Shown here one piece after another: positions 50,817-60,417 of a DNA stretch of 64,000 nt. A program made the position numbers and the translations under genes. The notes beneath the pieces are model-generated. The model searched no databases and was not told the DNA's origin. It worked only from the letters and a program-made list of their open reading frames with translations. The stretch is from Streptomyces sp. NBC_00353. Lineage in GTDB: Bacteria > Actinomycetota > Actinomycetes > Streptomycetales > Streptomycetaceae. The DNA lies in contig NZ_CP107985.1 in the NCBI RefSeq assembly GCF_036108815.1, positions 4,030,001 to 4,094,000 on the forward strand, read 5' to 3'. Each line of letters begins with the position of its first letter. The stretch's first letter is position 1.

Positions 50817-51962
50817 GTGCGCACACGTACCCCTCTCACCTGCACCGTCGCGCTCGTCGCGGCATCGCTGCTCGCCGCGGCGGGCTGCGCCAAGAACGAA
50901 TCCGGCAGCGGCGGCGCAGACGCCGCGCCGCGCACCGTCAAGCCCGTCGCCGGCTGCGGCGCGGGCAGCTGGACCGACCCGGCCGATCTGGCGGCCGACC
51001 GCAAGCCGGCCCGCTGCGACAAGGGCGCGCCCGCCCCTCAACCGCTGGCGAATAAGCGGAAGGTCACCGTCGCCACCGGCACACTCAGTGCTGAGTACGT
51101 CGCTCCGCTCCAGGTAGCCGTGGCGAAGGGCGAGTTCGCCAAGGAGGGCCTGGACGTCGAACTGAAGGTGCTTCCCACCCCGGACGCCCTGCCGCTGCTC
51201 GCCAAGGGCGATGTCGACGCCCAGTGGGCAGCCCCCGAGGCAGCCGTGATGAACGGCATCAACGGCGGCTTCGACATCAAGTGGGTGGCAGGGAACTTCT
51301 CCCCCGATCCCACCTCCAAGAGCGGCCTCTGGGTGCGCCTCAAGAAGGGCGAGAGCGCCGGACACGTCGACATGGCGGGCCGGAGGATGGGGACGATGAT
51401 CGGCAAGGGCTCGGTCATCGCGTACCCGATGGACACCTCGCTGAAGAAGCACGGCGGCGGCCTCGACAAGATCAGTTTCCAGCAGCTCGGCTCCGCGGAC
51501 GTACTGACCGCCCTGCAGAACGGCGGAGTGGACTCCGCCTGGCTGCTCGACCCGGTCTGGCGCAAGGTGGACGGCGACAAGCGGTACGCGTTCCTGGGCG
51601 GCCAGCCGGTCGGCGAGCCGCTCGGCGGCCTGCTCTTCGGCCCGACGCTGCTGACCGAGGACCCGGACGCGGGTGTCGCCTTTCTCCGCGCCTACATCCG
51701 GACGGTGAACACCTACTTCGCCGGGGCCTACAAGTCCGATCCCGCGTTCGTGACCGAGCTGGCGAAGCTGATGAAGATCGACGAGGCTACGCTGCGGTCG
51801 ACGCCGTCCATGCGGATGGACTGGGAGATCCGGAAGGGCACGACGGACCGGCTGCAGCAGGCGTACAGCGACGCGGGCGTCTCGGAGGGCAAGCCGCCGG
51901 TACCGGAGGAGAAGGCCGTCGACCGGGCGATGTACGGGGAGGCGGTGGGCCACAGTCTCTGA
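50817..51962 (+). CDS. Substrate-binding lipoprotein, NMT1/SsuA-like
   Basis: A 381-residue solute-binding protein. The signal peptide ends in LLAAAGC (C24 lipidated), followed by KNESGSGGADAAPR. The NMT1-type fold begins KVTVATGTLSAEYVAPLQVA and continues with AKGEFAKEGLDVELKVLP. GTG 50817 has ACGGAGG six bases before it. The family binds sulfonates, nitrate, thiamine precursors or similar. An extra domain of about 40 residues (CGAGSWTDPADLAADRKPAR) precedes the fold and is not typical. It is the last gene of the transporter operon. Confidence 0.87.
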   Translation: MRTRTPLTCTVALVAASLLAAAGCAKNESGSGGADAAPRTVKPVAGCGAGSWTDPADLAADRKPARCDKGAPAPQPLANKRKVTVATGTLSAEYVAPLQVAVAKGEFAKEGLDVELKVLPTPDALPLLAKGDVDAQWAAPEAAVMNGINGGFDIKWVAGNFSPDPTSKSGLWVRLKKGESAGHVDMAGRRMGTMIGKGSVIAYPMDTSLKKHGGGLDKISFQQLGSADVLTALQNGGVDSAWLLDPVWRKVDGDKRYAFLGGQPVGEPLGGLLFGPTLLTEDPDAGVAFLRAYIRTVNTYFAGAYKSDPAFVTELAKLMKIDEATLRSTPSMRMDWEIRKGTTDRLQQAYSDAGVSEGKPPVPEEKAVDRAMYGEAVGHSL

Positions 51963-52004
51963 CGCGGCGCCCGTACGGCATGCAGAGGAAGCGGCATGCA
52001 CAGA

Positions 52005-52032
52005 AGGCCGGATCCTCGAAAGGATCCGGCCT
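52005..52032. terminator. Terminator shared by the transporter operon and initiator tRNA copy 1
   Basis: AGGCCGGATCCT and AGGATCCGGCCT form a perfect 12-bp stem with a CGAA tetraloop. It lies 11 bases downstream of the tRNA (minus strand) and 42 bases after the lipoprotein stop (plus strand). Nearly the same hairpin follows tRNA copy 2. Confidence 0.88.
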
Positions 52033-52043
52033 CCTGTCTTCAG

Positions 52044-52117
52044 TAGCGGGGACAGGATTTGAACCTGCGACCTCTGGGTTATGAGCCCAGCGAGCTACCG
52101 AGCTGCTCCACCCCGCG
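52044..52117 (-). tRNA. Initiator tRNA-fMet (CAU), copy 1
   Basis: The minus strand reads CGCGGGGTGGAGCAGCTCGG at the 5' end, an anticodon stem-loop GGGCTCATAACCC (anticodon CAT) with the three G-C pairs typical of initiators, GGTTCAAATCC in the T arm, and 3' CCCCGCTA. The unpaired first base (C1 against U72) is diagnostic of an initiator. CCA is not encoded. It is identical to the copy at 54534-54607. Confidence 0.95.
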
Positions 52118-52240
52118 TCGTGAACACAACATTACGTGACGCCCTGGACCAGCGCAAATCCGTTTCAGCCGACTGTGAGAAGCGCGGTGTCGCGGGGCAC
52201 CGACGCCCCTGTGACGCCCGTGTCGCACCCCCGCACACCG

Positions 52241-54319
52241 CTACGCGGTCAGCTCCTGGTGCAGCGCCTCACGGAGCCTGGCGGCCCGCTCCGCGACCTC
52301 CGCCGGTCCCAGCTCGACCGCACGCGCGCACCAGCGCTGCCCCTCGGTGAGCTCGCCGCGGCGGGCAGCGAGCAGGGCCAGCCGCAGCGCGGCCCTGCCG
52401 TGGCCGTCGTTGGCGGCGCGGCTCCACCACAGGGCGGCCTCGCGCTCGCTGCCCTCGCGGGCGAGGAGCAGCCCCAGATTGAAGGCACCGTTGCGGCTGC
52501 CCGACTCGGCGGCCTCGCGGTACCAGCGCGCGGCGCTCTCCAGATCACCGCGGGCGGCGGCGAGCATGCCGACGCGCACCTGGGCGCGGCGGTGCCCCTG
52601 CTCGGCGGCCCGCTCGTACCAGGCCTCGCACTCGGTCTTCTCCGGCATCGGCTCACCGAGCCCGGGCGGTCCCGGTGGCGGCTGGCGCGAGTCCAGCACC
52701 CCGGCCAGCCGGAAGGCCGCCTCGGCGCTGCCGCCACCCGCGGCGCAGCGCAGATGGCGCTCGGCCTCCTGCTCCTCGCCGTGGTGCAGCAGGGCCATGC
52801 CGACCTGCAGCGCGGCCTCGGTGTGCCCGGCGGCCGCGGCCCTCTCGTACCAGGTCAGAGCTGCCCGGTCCTCGTCGCGCCCGGCGTGCAGAATGCCGAG
52901 GTTGAAGGCGGCGTCGACGCTGCCCGCCTCGGCGGCCTTGGAGAACCAGGGCTGCGCGCCGGTCGCGTCGCCAGCCTGGAGCAGCAGCACGGCCAGCGCG
53001 TTGGCGGCCTCGCGGTGACCGGCGTAGGCGGCACGGCGGTACCACTGCTCGGCCTGCGGTGTACGGTCCTGGGCGGCGCAGAGCAGCCCCAGGTTGTACG
53101 CGCCGTTGACGTCGCCCGCGTCCATGGCGGCGCGGTACCAGCGCTCGGCGGTCTGCTGCTCGCCGCGGGCGGCGTGCAGGGCGCCCAGAGCGTTGGCCGC
53201 GTTGCCGTCGCCCTCCTGGGCGGCGCGCAGCCACCACACGGCCGCGCTCTCCTCGTCGCCCGCGTCGCGCAGCAGGAAGCCGAGCGCGCAGGCCGCCCGG
53301 GCCTCGCCGCCCTTGGCGGAGGTGAGGTACCAGCGGCCGGCCTCCTTGAGCTCGCCGCGCTGTTCCAAGATGGCGCCGAGATGCAGGGCGGCGCGGCGGT
53401 GACCGCGCGCGGCGGCCTGCCGGTACCACTGCTCGGCCTCACCGATGCGCCCGGCGGCAGGACCCGCCACGGGTCCGTCGTCCTTGCGCCCGCCCGCACG
53501 GCCCTCCTTGCGCGCACCGGTTCCGGTTCCGGTGCCGTCGGCGGCGCCACTGCGCGCAGGCAGGCCCGCCCCCAGCCCGGCGTCCGCCCCCGGGCGGCCG
53601 AACGCGTCGTGCGGGTCGTCGGCAGCCTTGCTCTCCAGGGTGCGTGCCAGGCGGTACGCGGCCTCTCGGTGCCCCTGCTCGGCGGCAGCGCGCAGCCAGC
53701 GCTCGGCGCCGACGTCGCTGCGGTGTTCCAGCAGGTCGGCGAGGGCGTACGCGCCCAGCGCATGGCCCTGCTCGGCGGACTGGCGCAGCCAGTACTCGGC
53801 GCCCGGCTCGTCGCCACGCTCGCGGTAGTGGCGGCCCAGCGCGTGGGCCGCGGCGGCGGAACCGGCGACGGCGGCGATACGCCACCAGCCGGCCGCCTCG
53901 TCGGCGTAGCCGCGCTGGTGCAGGAGGACGCCCAGGTTGTTGGCGGCAGCCCGGTCGCCGTCGGCGGTGGCCGCACGCAGATAGGGCTCGGCGCCGTTCA
54001 GATCGCCTCGGCGCAGCAGCAGCGCACCGAGGACGCTCATCGATGCGGTGTCTCCGGCGTCGGCGGCACGACGGTGCCGCGCCTCGCTCTCGGCGGTCTC
54101 CGTGCTCTCGGTGTTCTCGATGCCCTGAGTGCTCTCGGCGCTGTGGGACGGCTCCGCGCCCCCGGCGGTCCCACCGTCCTCGCAGGCCTGGACGGCCTCG
54201 GCGTCATCCGCGGCATGGGCGGCAAAAGCCGCATCTACCGTGTTTCCCATCTCATGGACGCGCCGCTGCACAAACCGCCCTGTCTCCAACAGAGTTGCCC
54301 TGTCCCCCATAAATACCAT
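52241..54319 (-). CDS. Large Sel1-like/TPR repeat protein
   Basis: A 692-residue soluble protein. After an acidic N-terminus of about 85 residues it consists of more than a dozen 36-residue Sel1-like repeats (pattern AEQWYRQAAARGHRRAALHL, AERWYRAAMDAGDVNGAYNL and so on). They are interrupted near residue 250 by a Gly/Ala/Lys-rich spacer (ADGTGTGTGARKEGRAGGRK). Such arrays are protein-protein scaffolds; no enzymatic residue is seen. ATG 54319 has GGTGGTGGGA upstream, and the next ATG (MGDRATLL, 54310) is also possible. It lies between two identical initiator tRNA genes on the same strand. Confidence 0.87.
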   Translation of the reverse strand: MVFMGDRATLLETGRFVQRRVHEMGNTVDAAFAAHAADDAEAVQACEDGGTAGGAEPSHSAESTQGIENTESTETAESEARHRRAADAGDTASMSVLGALLLRRGDLNGAEPYLRAATADGDRAAANNLGVLLHQRGYADEAAGWWRIAAVAGSAAAAHALGRHYRERGDEPGAEYWLRQSAEQGHALGAYALADLLEHRSDVGAERWLRAAAEQGHREAAYRLARTLESKAADDPHDAFGRPGADAGLGAGLPARSGAADGTGTGTGARKEGRAGGRKDDGPVAGPAAGRIGEAEQWYRQAAARGHRRAALHLGAILEQRGELKEAGRWYLTSAKGGEARAACALGFLLRDAGDEESAAVWWLRAAQEGDGNAANALGALHAARGEQQTAERWYRAAMDAGDVNGAYNLGLLCAAQDRTPQAEQWYRRAAYAGHREAANALAVLLLQAGDATGAQPWFSKAAEAGSVDAAFNLGILHAGRDEDRAALTWYERAAAAGHTEAALQVGMALLHHGEEQEAERHLRCAAGGGSAEAAFRLAGVLDSRQPPPGPPGLGEPMPEKTECEAWYERAAEQGHRRAQVRVGMLAAARGDLESAARWYREAAESGSRNGAFNLGLLLAREGSEREAALWWSRAANDGHGRAALRLALLAARRGELTEGQRWCARAVELGPAEVAERAARLREALHQELTA

Positions 54320-54490
54320 CGTCCCACCACCTGCAACCCGCGTACACCTGGTATCTCGCGGCCAGTGAGGTCACTTCAGCGTTTTGTCGACATGCCCACA
54401 GAGAGATAAGTCAAACACGTTCGGAGCCAACTCGTGCCCCGCGAACCGCACTTCAGGCCCTTTGTGCGAGAAAGTCTCCGCAACACGACG

Positions 54491-54522
54491 AAGGTCCGGA
54501 TCCTCGAAAGGATCCGGACCTT
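54491..54522. terminator. Terminator of initiator tRNA copy 2
   Basis: AAGGTCCGGATCCT and AGGATCCGGACCTT form a perfect 14-bp stem with a CGAA tetraloop, 11 bases downstream of the tRNA. The core GGATCCTCGAAAGGATCC is shared with the hairpin after copy 1. Confidence 0.9.
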
Positions 54523-54533
54523 CATCTTTTCAG

Positions 54534-54607
54534 TAGCGGGGACAGGATTTGAACCTGCGACCTCTGGGTTATGAGCCCAGCGAGCTACCGAGCTGCTCCA
54601 CCCCGCG
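54534..54607 (-). tRNA. Initiator tRNA-fMet (CAU), copy 2
   Basis: It has the same 74-base sequence as copy 1 with anticodon CAT, three G-C pairs below the anticodon loop and the C1/U72 mismatch. The identity extends a few bases past each end. Flanks beyond that differ. Confidence 0.95.
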
Positions 54608-54671
54608 TCGTTGTGTTCAAACCGTACCACGATGCGAGGGTGGTGCTTTACCCGTTACTACCGGCCGCCGT

Positions 54672-57554
54672 TCAGCTGCGCTTCTCCGTCTTGGGCTGGG
54701 CCGCAGCCGCACGCCGCAGCGCGTCCTCCAGATCCGCCTGGGCCTTGCCGTAGGCGGTCCAGTCCTGCTTCTTCAGGGCTGCCTCGCCTTCGGTGTAGGC
54801 CTTCTGCGCATCCGCGATCGCCTGCTTCAGTGCGGCGTCACCGGTGGCCGGTGGCTTCGTGCCCGGTGGCCGGGTGGTCTCCGCCGGCGGCTGGCTGGTG
54901 CCGGTTTCCTCCACTCCGAAGACCGCGTTGAGTGCCTCCCCGAGGCTGTTCTCGAAGACGGTCTTCGAACCGTACGAGGCGGCGACCTTGCGCAGCAGCG
55001 GATAGTTCTGCGTGCCACCGCGCGTGTACACCGGCTCGACGTACAGGAAGCCGCCGTCGAGCGGCACGGTCAGCAGGTTGCCGTACTCGATGTCGGAATC
55101 GGTGCCCTTGAGGTTCCTCACGAACTCGGCGACATCGTCGTTGCCGTTGAGCTCGCTCTGTACCTGGCCGGGTCCCTTCACCGTCGTGGTGACTCTCAAC
55201 AGCCTTATCGTGCCGTAGTCCTTGCTGGCCGCATCCGCGTCCACCGCCATGAACGCCCCGAGGTCGGGCCGCCCCTTCGGAGTGAAGGTGGTGGTCAGCG
55301 AGAACTTCTGGGCCGTCTGGTCGGGCATCTTTATGCTCAGGTAGTACGGCGGGACGGCGCCGGACTCCTTGTTGGTCGGGTCGTCCGGGACCTGCCACGC
55401 GTCACTGCCGCTGTAGAACTGTGCGGGGTTGGTGACGTGGTAGCGGGTGAGCAGCTCGCGCTGCACCTTGAACAGGTCCTGCGGGTACCGCAGGTGGTCC
55501 ATCAGGTCCTTGGGGATGTCGGCCCGCGGCTCCACCGTCCCCGGGAACGCCTTGCGCCAGGTCTTGAGGACCGGGTCCTTGGTGTCCCACTCGTACAGCC
55601 TGACCTTGCCGTCGTACGCGTCGACGGTGGCCTTCACCGAGTTGCGGATGTAGTTGACCTGGTTCTGCTGGGCGACGACCGCACGCTGGTTGGTGGTGAG
55701 CGAGTCGGCCGTGGTGTCACCGAGCGTCGTACGCGAGGCGTACGGGTACCCGTTGGTGGTGGTGTACGCGTCGACGACCCACTGGATGCGGTGGTTCACC
55801 ACGGCCGGATAGGCGTCGCCGTCGATGGTCAGCCATGGGGCGACCGCTTCGACTCGCTCCTTGGGCGTGCGGTTGTAGAGAATCCGCGAGCCGTTGCCGA
55901 TGGCCCCCGAGTAGAGGATCTGCGGCTCACTGAACGACACCGCGTACGCGGCGCGGTTGAAGGCGCTGCCGAGACTGACCCCGCTGTTGCCCTCGTAGCT
56001 GGTGGTCTTCTCGCCGTCCTCCTCGTAGTCGAGCTCCTTCTGGGGCCCGCCGACGATGGAGTACTGCTCGGTCTTCTCGCCGTAGTAGATCTGCTGCTCG
56101 TACGAGCCGAGCTGGCCGGTGGTCGGCAGACCGGACTCGGTGAAGTCCGGGGAGCCCTTCGGGTTCGTGCCCGTCGTGGTGCCCCGGGCGGCGATGGCGC
56201 CGTAGCCGTGGGTGTACGTGAAGTGGTCGTTGATCCAGTTGCGCTTGGGGATGCCCTCCAGATTGAGCTCGCGCAGACCGATGACCGTGTCCTGGTCCTT
56301 GCCGGCGGCGTCCTTGTAGCGGTCGACGTCCAGCGTCTTGGGGAACTGGTAGTAGTTCCTCTTCTGCTGGAGCTGCTGGAAGGCCGGGGAGACGACGTTG
56401 GGGTCCATCACCCGGTAGCTCGCCGCTTCGTCCGCACTGGCACGGAGCTTCGCGTCGTCGGTCGTGGTGCTCTTGCCCGTGTAGTCGTCCACCTGGGCGT
56501 CATCGATGTCGTACGCGTCACGCGTCGCCTCGATGTTCTTCCGGATGAACGGGGCTTCCTTGGCCTGCTCGTTCGGCTGGACCTGGAACTTCTGCACGAT
56601 CGCCGGGTACAGCCCGCCGATCAGGATCGCGGAGAGCACCATCAGGCCGAAACCGATCACCGGGAGCTGCCAGGTGCGGCGCCACAGCGTCGCGAAGAAC
56701 AGCACGGCGCAGATCGCGGCGATGCAGAACAGGATCGTCTTCGCCGGCAGGTAGGCGTTGGCATCGACGTAGCGCAGGCCCGTCCAGTTGTCCGTCGCCT
56801 TGAAGTCACTGGACTTCACGGCGAGGCCGTACCGGTCGAGCCAGTAGGCCACGGCCTTCAGCGAGACGAAGACGCCGAGCAGCACCGACAGGTGGCCGGT
56901 GGCCGCGCCGGTCGCCCGCGCGCCGGGGCTGGTGATGCGGAGCCCGCCGTACAGGTAGTGGGTCAGGGCGGCGGCGATCAGCGAGAGCACCGTGGCCGCG
57001 AAGCCGAAGCCCAGCAGGAAGCGGTACCACGGCAGGTCGAAGGCGTAGAAGGACACGTCCAGGTGGAACTGGGGGTCCTTCTGCCCGAACGACACGCCGT
57101 TCACGTACATCAGCCACGTACGCCACTGGCCCGAGGCGGACGCTCCGGCGATCAGCCCGACGAGCGCGGTGATCGCGAGCAGCACCCACCTCTTGTACGG
57201 GGCCACACTCATCCGGTAGCGGTCCAGGCTCTGCTGCTCCATCGACATCGCGCTCAGCGGCGGCCGGAGCCGGTGCGCGAGCCAGATGTTCACGCCGACG
57301 GCGATCGCCATCAGCAGTCCGAAGACGAGGAACAGCCCGATCTTGGTCCACAGGGTGGTGGCGAAGACGGACGAATACGCGACCGACCGGTACCAGAGCC
57401 AGTCCGTCCAGAACCCGGCGAACATGACGAACACCATGGCGAGAATCGCCAGGACGCCCAGTGTCATGAGCAGGGTACGGGCGCGCCGGGACGGGCGGCC
57501 GACTCTGATCCGTGGCCCGGTCGGGCCCCCGCCGCGGTCCGGCATCTGGAAAGC
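54672..57554 (-). CDS. UPF0182-family large membrane protein
   Basis: A protein of about 960 residues. Seven transmembrane helices fill the first third (including AILAMVFVMFAGFWTDWLWY). A large extracellular domain follows, then a charged Thr/Pro/Gly tail (TSQPPAETTRPPGTKPPATG) and a helical end (AIADAQKAYTEGEAALKKQD). UPF0182 is universal in actinomycetes and has no settled function. Start TTG 57554 gives the family's LAFQMPDRGGGP beginning and has GAGGGG seven bases upstream. ATG 57545 is the next option. Confidence 0.9.
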   Translation of the reverse strand, partial: AFQMPDRGGGPTGPRIRVGRPSRRARTLLMTLGVLAILAMVFVMFAGFWTDWLWYRSVAYSSVFATTLWTKIGLFLVFGLLMAIAVGVNIWLAHRLRPPLSAMSMEQQSLDRYRMSVAPYKRWVLLAITALVGLIAGASASGQWRTWLMYVNGVSFGQKDPQFHLDVSFYAFDLPWYRFLLGFGFAATVLSLIAAALTHYLYGGLRITSPGARATGAATGHLSVLLGVFVSLKAVAYWLDRYGLAVKSSDFKATDNWTGLRYVDANAYLPAKTILFCIAAICAVLFFATLWRRTWQLPVIGFGLMVLSAILIGGLYPAIVQKFQVQPNEQAKEAPFIRKNIEATRDAYDIDDAQVDDYTGKSTTTDDAKLRASADEAASYRVMDPNVVSPAFQQLQQKRNYYQFPKTLDVDRYKDAAGKDQDTVIGLRELNLEGIPKRNWINDHFTYTHGYGAIAARGTTTGTNPKGSPDFTESGLPTTGQLGSYEQQIYYGEKTEQYSIVGGPQKELDYEEDGEKTTSYEGNSGVSLGSAFNRAAYAVSFSEPQILYSGAIGNGSRILYNRTPKERVEAVAPWLTIDGDAYPAVVNHRIQWVVDAYTTTNGYPYASRTTLGDTTADSLTTNQRAVVAQQNQVNYIRNSVKATVDAYDGKVRLYEWDTKDPVLKTWRKAFPGTVEPRADIPKDLMDHLRYPQDLFKVQRELLTRYHVTNPAQFYSGSDAWQVPDDPTNKESGAVPPYYLSIKMPDQTAQKFSLTTTFTPKGRPDLGAFMAVDADAASKDYGTIRLLRVTTTVKGPGQVQSELNGNDDVAEFVRNLKGTDSDIEYGNLLTVPLDGGFLYVEPVYTRGGTQNYPLLRKVAASYGSKTVFENSLGEALNAVFGVEETGTSQPPAETTRPPGTKPPATGDAALKQAIADAQKAYTEGEAALKKQDWTAYGKAQADLEDALRRAAAAQPKTEKRS

Positions 57555-57681
57555 CAACGTGCGCCCCTCGAAGTTCGCGGTCGTGTGAAGCAGGCCCAGC
57601 GATCGTAGAGCCCACCTATGCAACTTACTGAGGCTTTACCTAGTTCCCGTTCCCGGGGCGGAAGGAGGGAGGATGTTGAGC

Positions 57682-58242
57682 ATGTCCAACGTTTCCCCCT
57701 CAGGCCCCCCGATGGCCGCGAGCCCCCTCACTGTCGCCGTGCTCGAGATCGACGAGTACGCCTCCGGCCTCGGCTGGGACCAGCCGGCCCGGCTCTTCGC
57801 GCTCGTCGACACCGCCAAGCTGCGGGTCCAGGAGCCCGGCCTCGCCGCCCAGCTCGGTCTCGACAGCTCCGATTCGACCACCGCCGCACTCACCCCCATC
57901 GAGCAGGAGGAGCTTCCCCCCGGAAAGGCGCTGGACGAGTTCCTCGCCACGATCGCCTGGCCCGACGCGGTCGCCGGCTGCGCCATGACGGTGGAGCGCC
58001 TGATGCTGCCGCCGTCCGCCGAGTCCTCCGTACCGGAGGGGCTCAGTGACGCCCAGCTGACCAAGTGGGTCGCCAAGCACCCCGACCGGCAGGAGGTGCG
58101 GATGACCGTGGCCGTCCTGCGCAACGGTGCGCGGGAGTCGGCCGTACGGCTCCGGGAGAAGGACTCCCCGACCGAGGTGCTGACCGGCGCCGGCCTGGTG
58201 CCGGGGCTGGCCGAGGCGCTGGCCGCCACGTTCGAGTCCTGA
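57682..58242 (+). CDS. PPA1309-family protein
   Basis: A 186-residue soluble protein of an actinobacteria-specific family named for a Propionibacterium locus. Typical segments are VAVLEIDEYASGLGWDQPAR and LFALVDTAKL, LDEFLATIAWPDAVAGCAMT, and HPDRQEVRMTVAVLRNGARE. The function is unknown. ATG 57682 is taken since GGAGGGAGG ends about nine bases upstream, while the ATG at 57673 touches that site. It is divergent from UPF0182 and convergent with the YlbL-like protease gene, an order I recall as conserved in actinomycetes. Confidence 0.87.
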   Translation: MSNVSPSGPPMAASPLTVAVLEIDEYASGLGWDQPARLFALVDTAKLRVQEPGLAAQLGLDSSDSTTAALTPIEQEELPPGKALDEFLATIAWPDAVAGCAMTVERLMLPPSAESSVPEGLSDAQLTKWVAKHPDRQEVRMTVAVLRNGARESAVRLREKDSPTEVLTGAGLVPGLAEALAATFES

Positions 58243-58287
58243 CCGCAGCGGGCGGTACCGCCCGCTCCCCCGCCAGGGGCGGCGCGG

Positions 58288-59376
58288 TCAGCCTGCCGAG
58301 CAGCTCGGCAGGCCGGCCGTGTCGCCCACGCGGATCTTCTCCAGCGACTTCTTCGCGTCGTCGATCGTCTTCACCTTGACCAGGGTGAGCCCGCTGGGGG
58401 TGTCGGAGGCGGCGGCCTTGCAGTTGTCGCCCGGCGTCAGGAAGTACCTGGCGCCCGCGTCGCGCGCGCCGACCAGCTTCATGTTGATGCCGCCGATCGG
58501 GCCGACCTTGCCCTGGTCGTCGATGGTGCCGGTGCCCGCGATGAACTTGCCGCCGGTCAGCTGACCGGGCGTGAGCTTGTCGACGATGCCGAGGGAGAAC
58601 ATCAGGCCCGCGCTCGGGCCGCCGACATCGGCGAGCTTGATGTCGATCTCGAACGGGAACGTGTGGTCCGTCCCGGCCTGGATTCCGACGATCGCCCGGT
58701 TCTCCTTGGGTGCCTTCTTCGTCTTGATGGTGATCTTCTCGGTGCCCTCGGGCTGCTTGCCGGCCTTCTCGGCCGCTGCCGCCGTCTTGGCCGGGATCAC
58801 CGTGAAGGTGACGTTCTCCCCCGGCTTGTGCTTGGTGACGAGCTTCGCGACGTCCTCGGGCTGCTTGACCGCCGTACCGTCGACCGCCTTGATCACATCA
58901 CCGGCGTGCAGCTTGCCCTGCGCGGGGCTGTCCTTGATCACCGTGGAGACCACGACGCGCGACGTCACCGGGATGCCCAGTTCGGTCAGGGCGGCGACCT
59001 TGGCGCTCTCCTGGGACTGGCTGAACTCCTCGGCGTTCTCCTGCGTCGACTGCTCCTCGGTCTGGCCACCCGGGTACAGCGTGTCGTGCGGAACGACCAC
59101 GCCGTCGTGGGCCAGCCAGCCGTAGACGGCCTCGACGAGGTTCATGTTGTAGTCGGCGCCGGTGACCCTGACCGTCGTCATGTTGAGATTGCCGGACGTC
59201 TTGTACGTCGGATGCCCGGAGATCTGCAGGACCGGCTCGCCGTCGACCTTGCCGAGCGTGTTCACGGTCGGCCCGGGAGACATCTCCGAATACGGCACTG
59301 GGATCAGCACGCCTGCGCAGAGCAGCGCGATGAGGATCAGCGTGGAGGCGAGCATCGTCGCGGTGCGGCGTGGCAT
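58288..59376 (-). CDS. YlbL-type membrane-anchored PDZ / Lon-like serine protease
   Basis: A 362-residue protein with an N-terminal anchor helix (LASTLILIALLCAGVLIPVP), a PDZ domain (about 125-210; VIKDSPAQGKLHAGDVIKAV) and a C-terminal Lon-type proteolytic fold. The catalytic serine is in ADVGGPSAGLMFSLGIVD and the lysine in GPIGGINMKLVGARDAGA, the Ser-Lys dyad of S16 peptidases. It faces the outside of the membrane. The B. subtilis relative YlbL acts in DNA-damage checkpoint recovery; whether that holds here is unknown. Confidence 0.9.
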   Translation of the reverse strand: MPRRTATMLASTLILIALLCAGVLIPVPYSEMSPGPTVNTLGKVDGEPVLQISGHPTYKTSGNLNMTTVRVTGADYNMNLVEAVYGWLAHDGVVVPHDTLYPGGQTEEQSTQENAEEFSQSQESAKVAALTELGIPVTSRVVVSTVIKDSPAQGKLHAGDVIKAVDGTAVKQPEDVAKLVTKHKPGENVTFTVIPAKTAAAAEKAGKQPEGTEKITIKTKKAPKENRAIVGIQAGTDHTFPFEIDIKLADVGGPSAGLMFSLGIVDKLTPGQLTGGKFIAGTGTIDDQGKVGPIGGINMKLVGARDAGARYFLTPGDNCKAAASDTPSGLTLVKVKTIDDAKKSLEKIRVGDTAGLPSCSAG

Positions 59377-59519
59377 GGAACGACAGTACGGGAAGGGTCT
59401 CTCAGTGCACCGCCGGGGCCGGTCCGTACGGGGCGGAGGGCCGGGCGTCGTGCTGTGCCGAGTGGCGGGGGTGTCGGCGCCGGGATGAGGATTGGCGACT
59501 GCGTACGTTCGGTGGTGCG

Positions 59520-59690
59520 TCAGGCAGCGTCGGAACCGGAGTCGGTTCTCTCCATCGCTTCACGGAACCGGGCATATCCGGCGAGTTCGGTGACATCACC
59601 GGTCGTGCGATTACGGGCGGCCCAGCTTCCCCATATCGCAGCACCGAAAGCAGCGAAAAGCGGAATCAGCAACCAGGCGAGTGCTGCCAT
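59520..59690 (-). CDS. Small membrane protein of 56 residues
   Basis: A short gene starting ATG 59690 with a strong GGGGAGG nine bases upstream. The product has one N-terminal helix (MAALAWLLIPLFAAFGAAIW), a short basic turn and a polar tail (ARFREAMERTDSGSDAA). The helix-plus-charged-tail layout and excellent ribosome site argue for a real gene. It lies between moaE and the YlbL-like gene, on the same strand as both. Small proteins of this look are common in Streptomyces and mostly unstudied. Confidence 0.75.
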   Translation of the reverse strand: MAALAWLLIPLFAAFGAAIWGSWAARNRTTGDVTELAGYARFREAMERTDSGSDAA

Positions 59691-59817
59691 CACTACCTCC
59701 CCACGCCATGAGCGACCGCAACGAACCGATCAGCAGATTAGTCTTCTGCAGATCCAACGCTCACGGCAGGGGTGCGGTTACGCAAATCGGGGCCGATGTC
59801 GCCGGTCCGGTTTGCGC

Positions 59818-60279
<462 letters not shown>

Positions 60280-60417
60280 GGCGCCCATGGTGCCGCACGG
60301 CACCGACATCGCGGAATAGCGCTTTCCACCGGCGGGCCGCCGGCCGCCTTGGAGCCTCCTACAGCCACCGGGGCGCCCGGCCCGGTCCTGCCCGGACACA
60401 CCGCGGCCGGACACGTC

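Noticed and set aside
52136..54409. A 757-codon open frame on the + strand opposite the Sel1-repeat gene
   Set aside because: It mirrors the repeats of the real gene on the minus strand and is a GC-driven shadow; it also runs into the tRNA flank and has no motif.
54549..57608. A 1,019-codon + strand open frame opposite UPF0182
   Set aside because: Valine-, arginine- and leucine-rich antisense translation starting inside the tRNA; UPF0182 on the other strand is certain.
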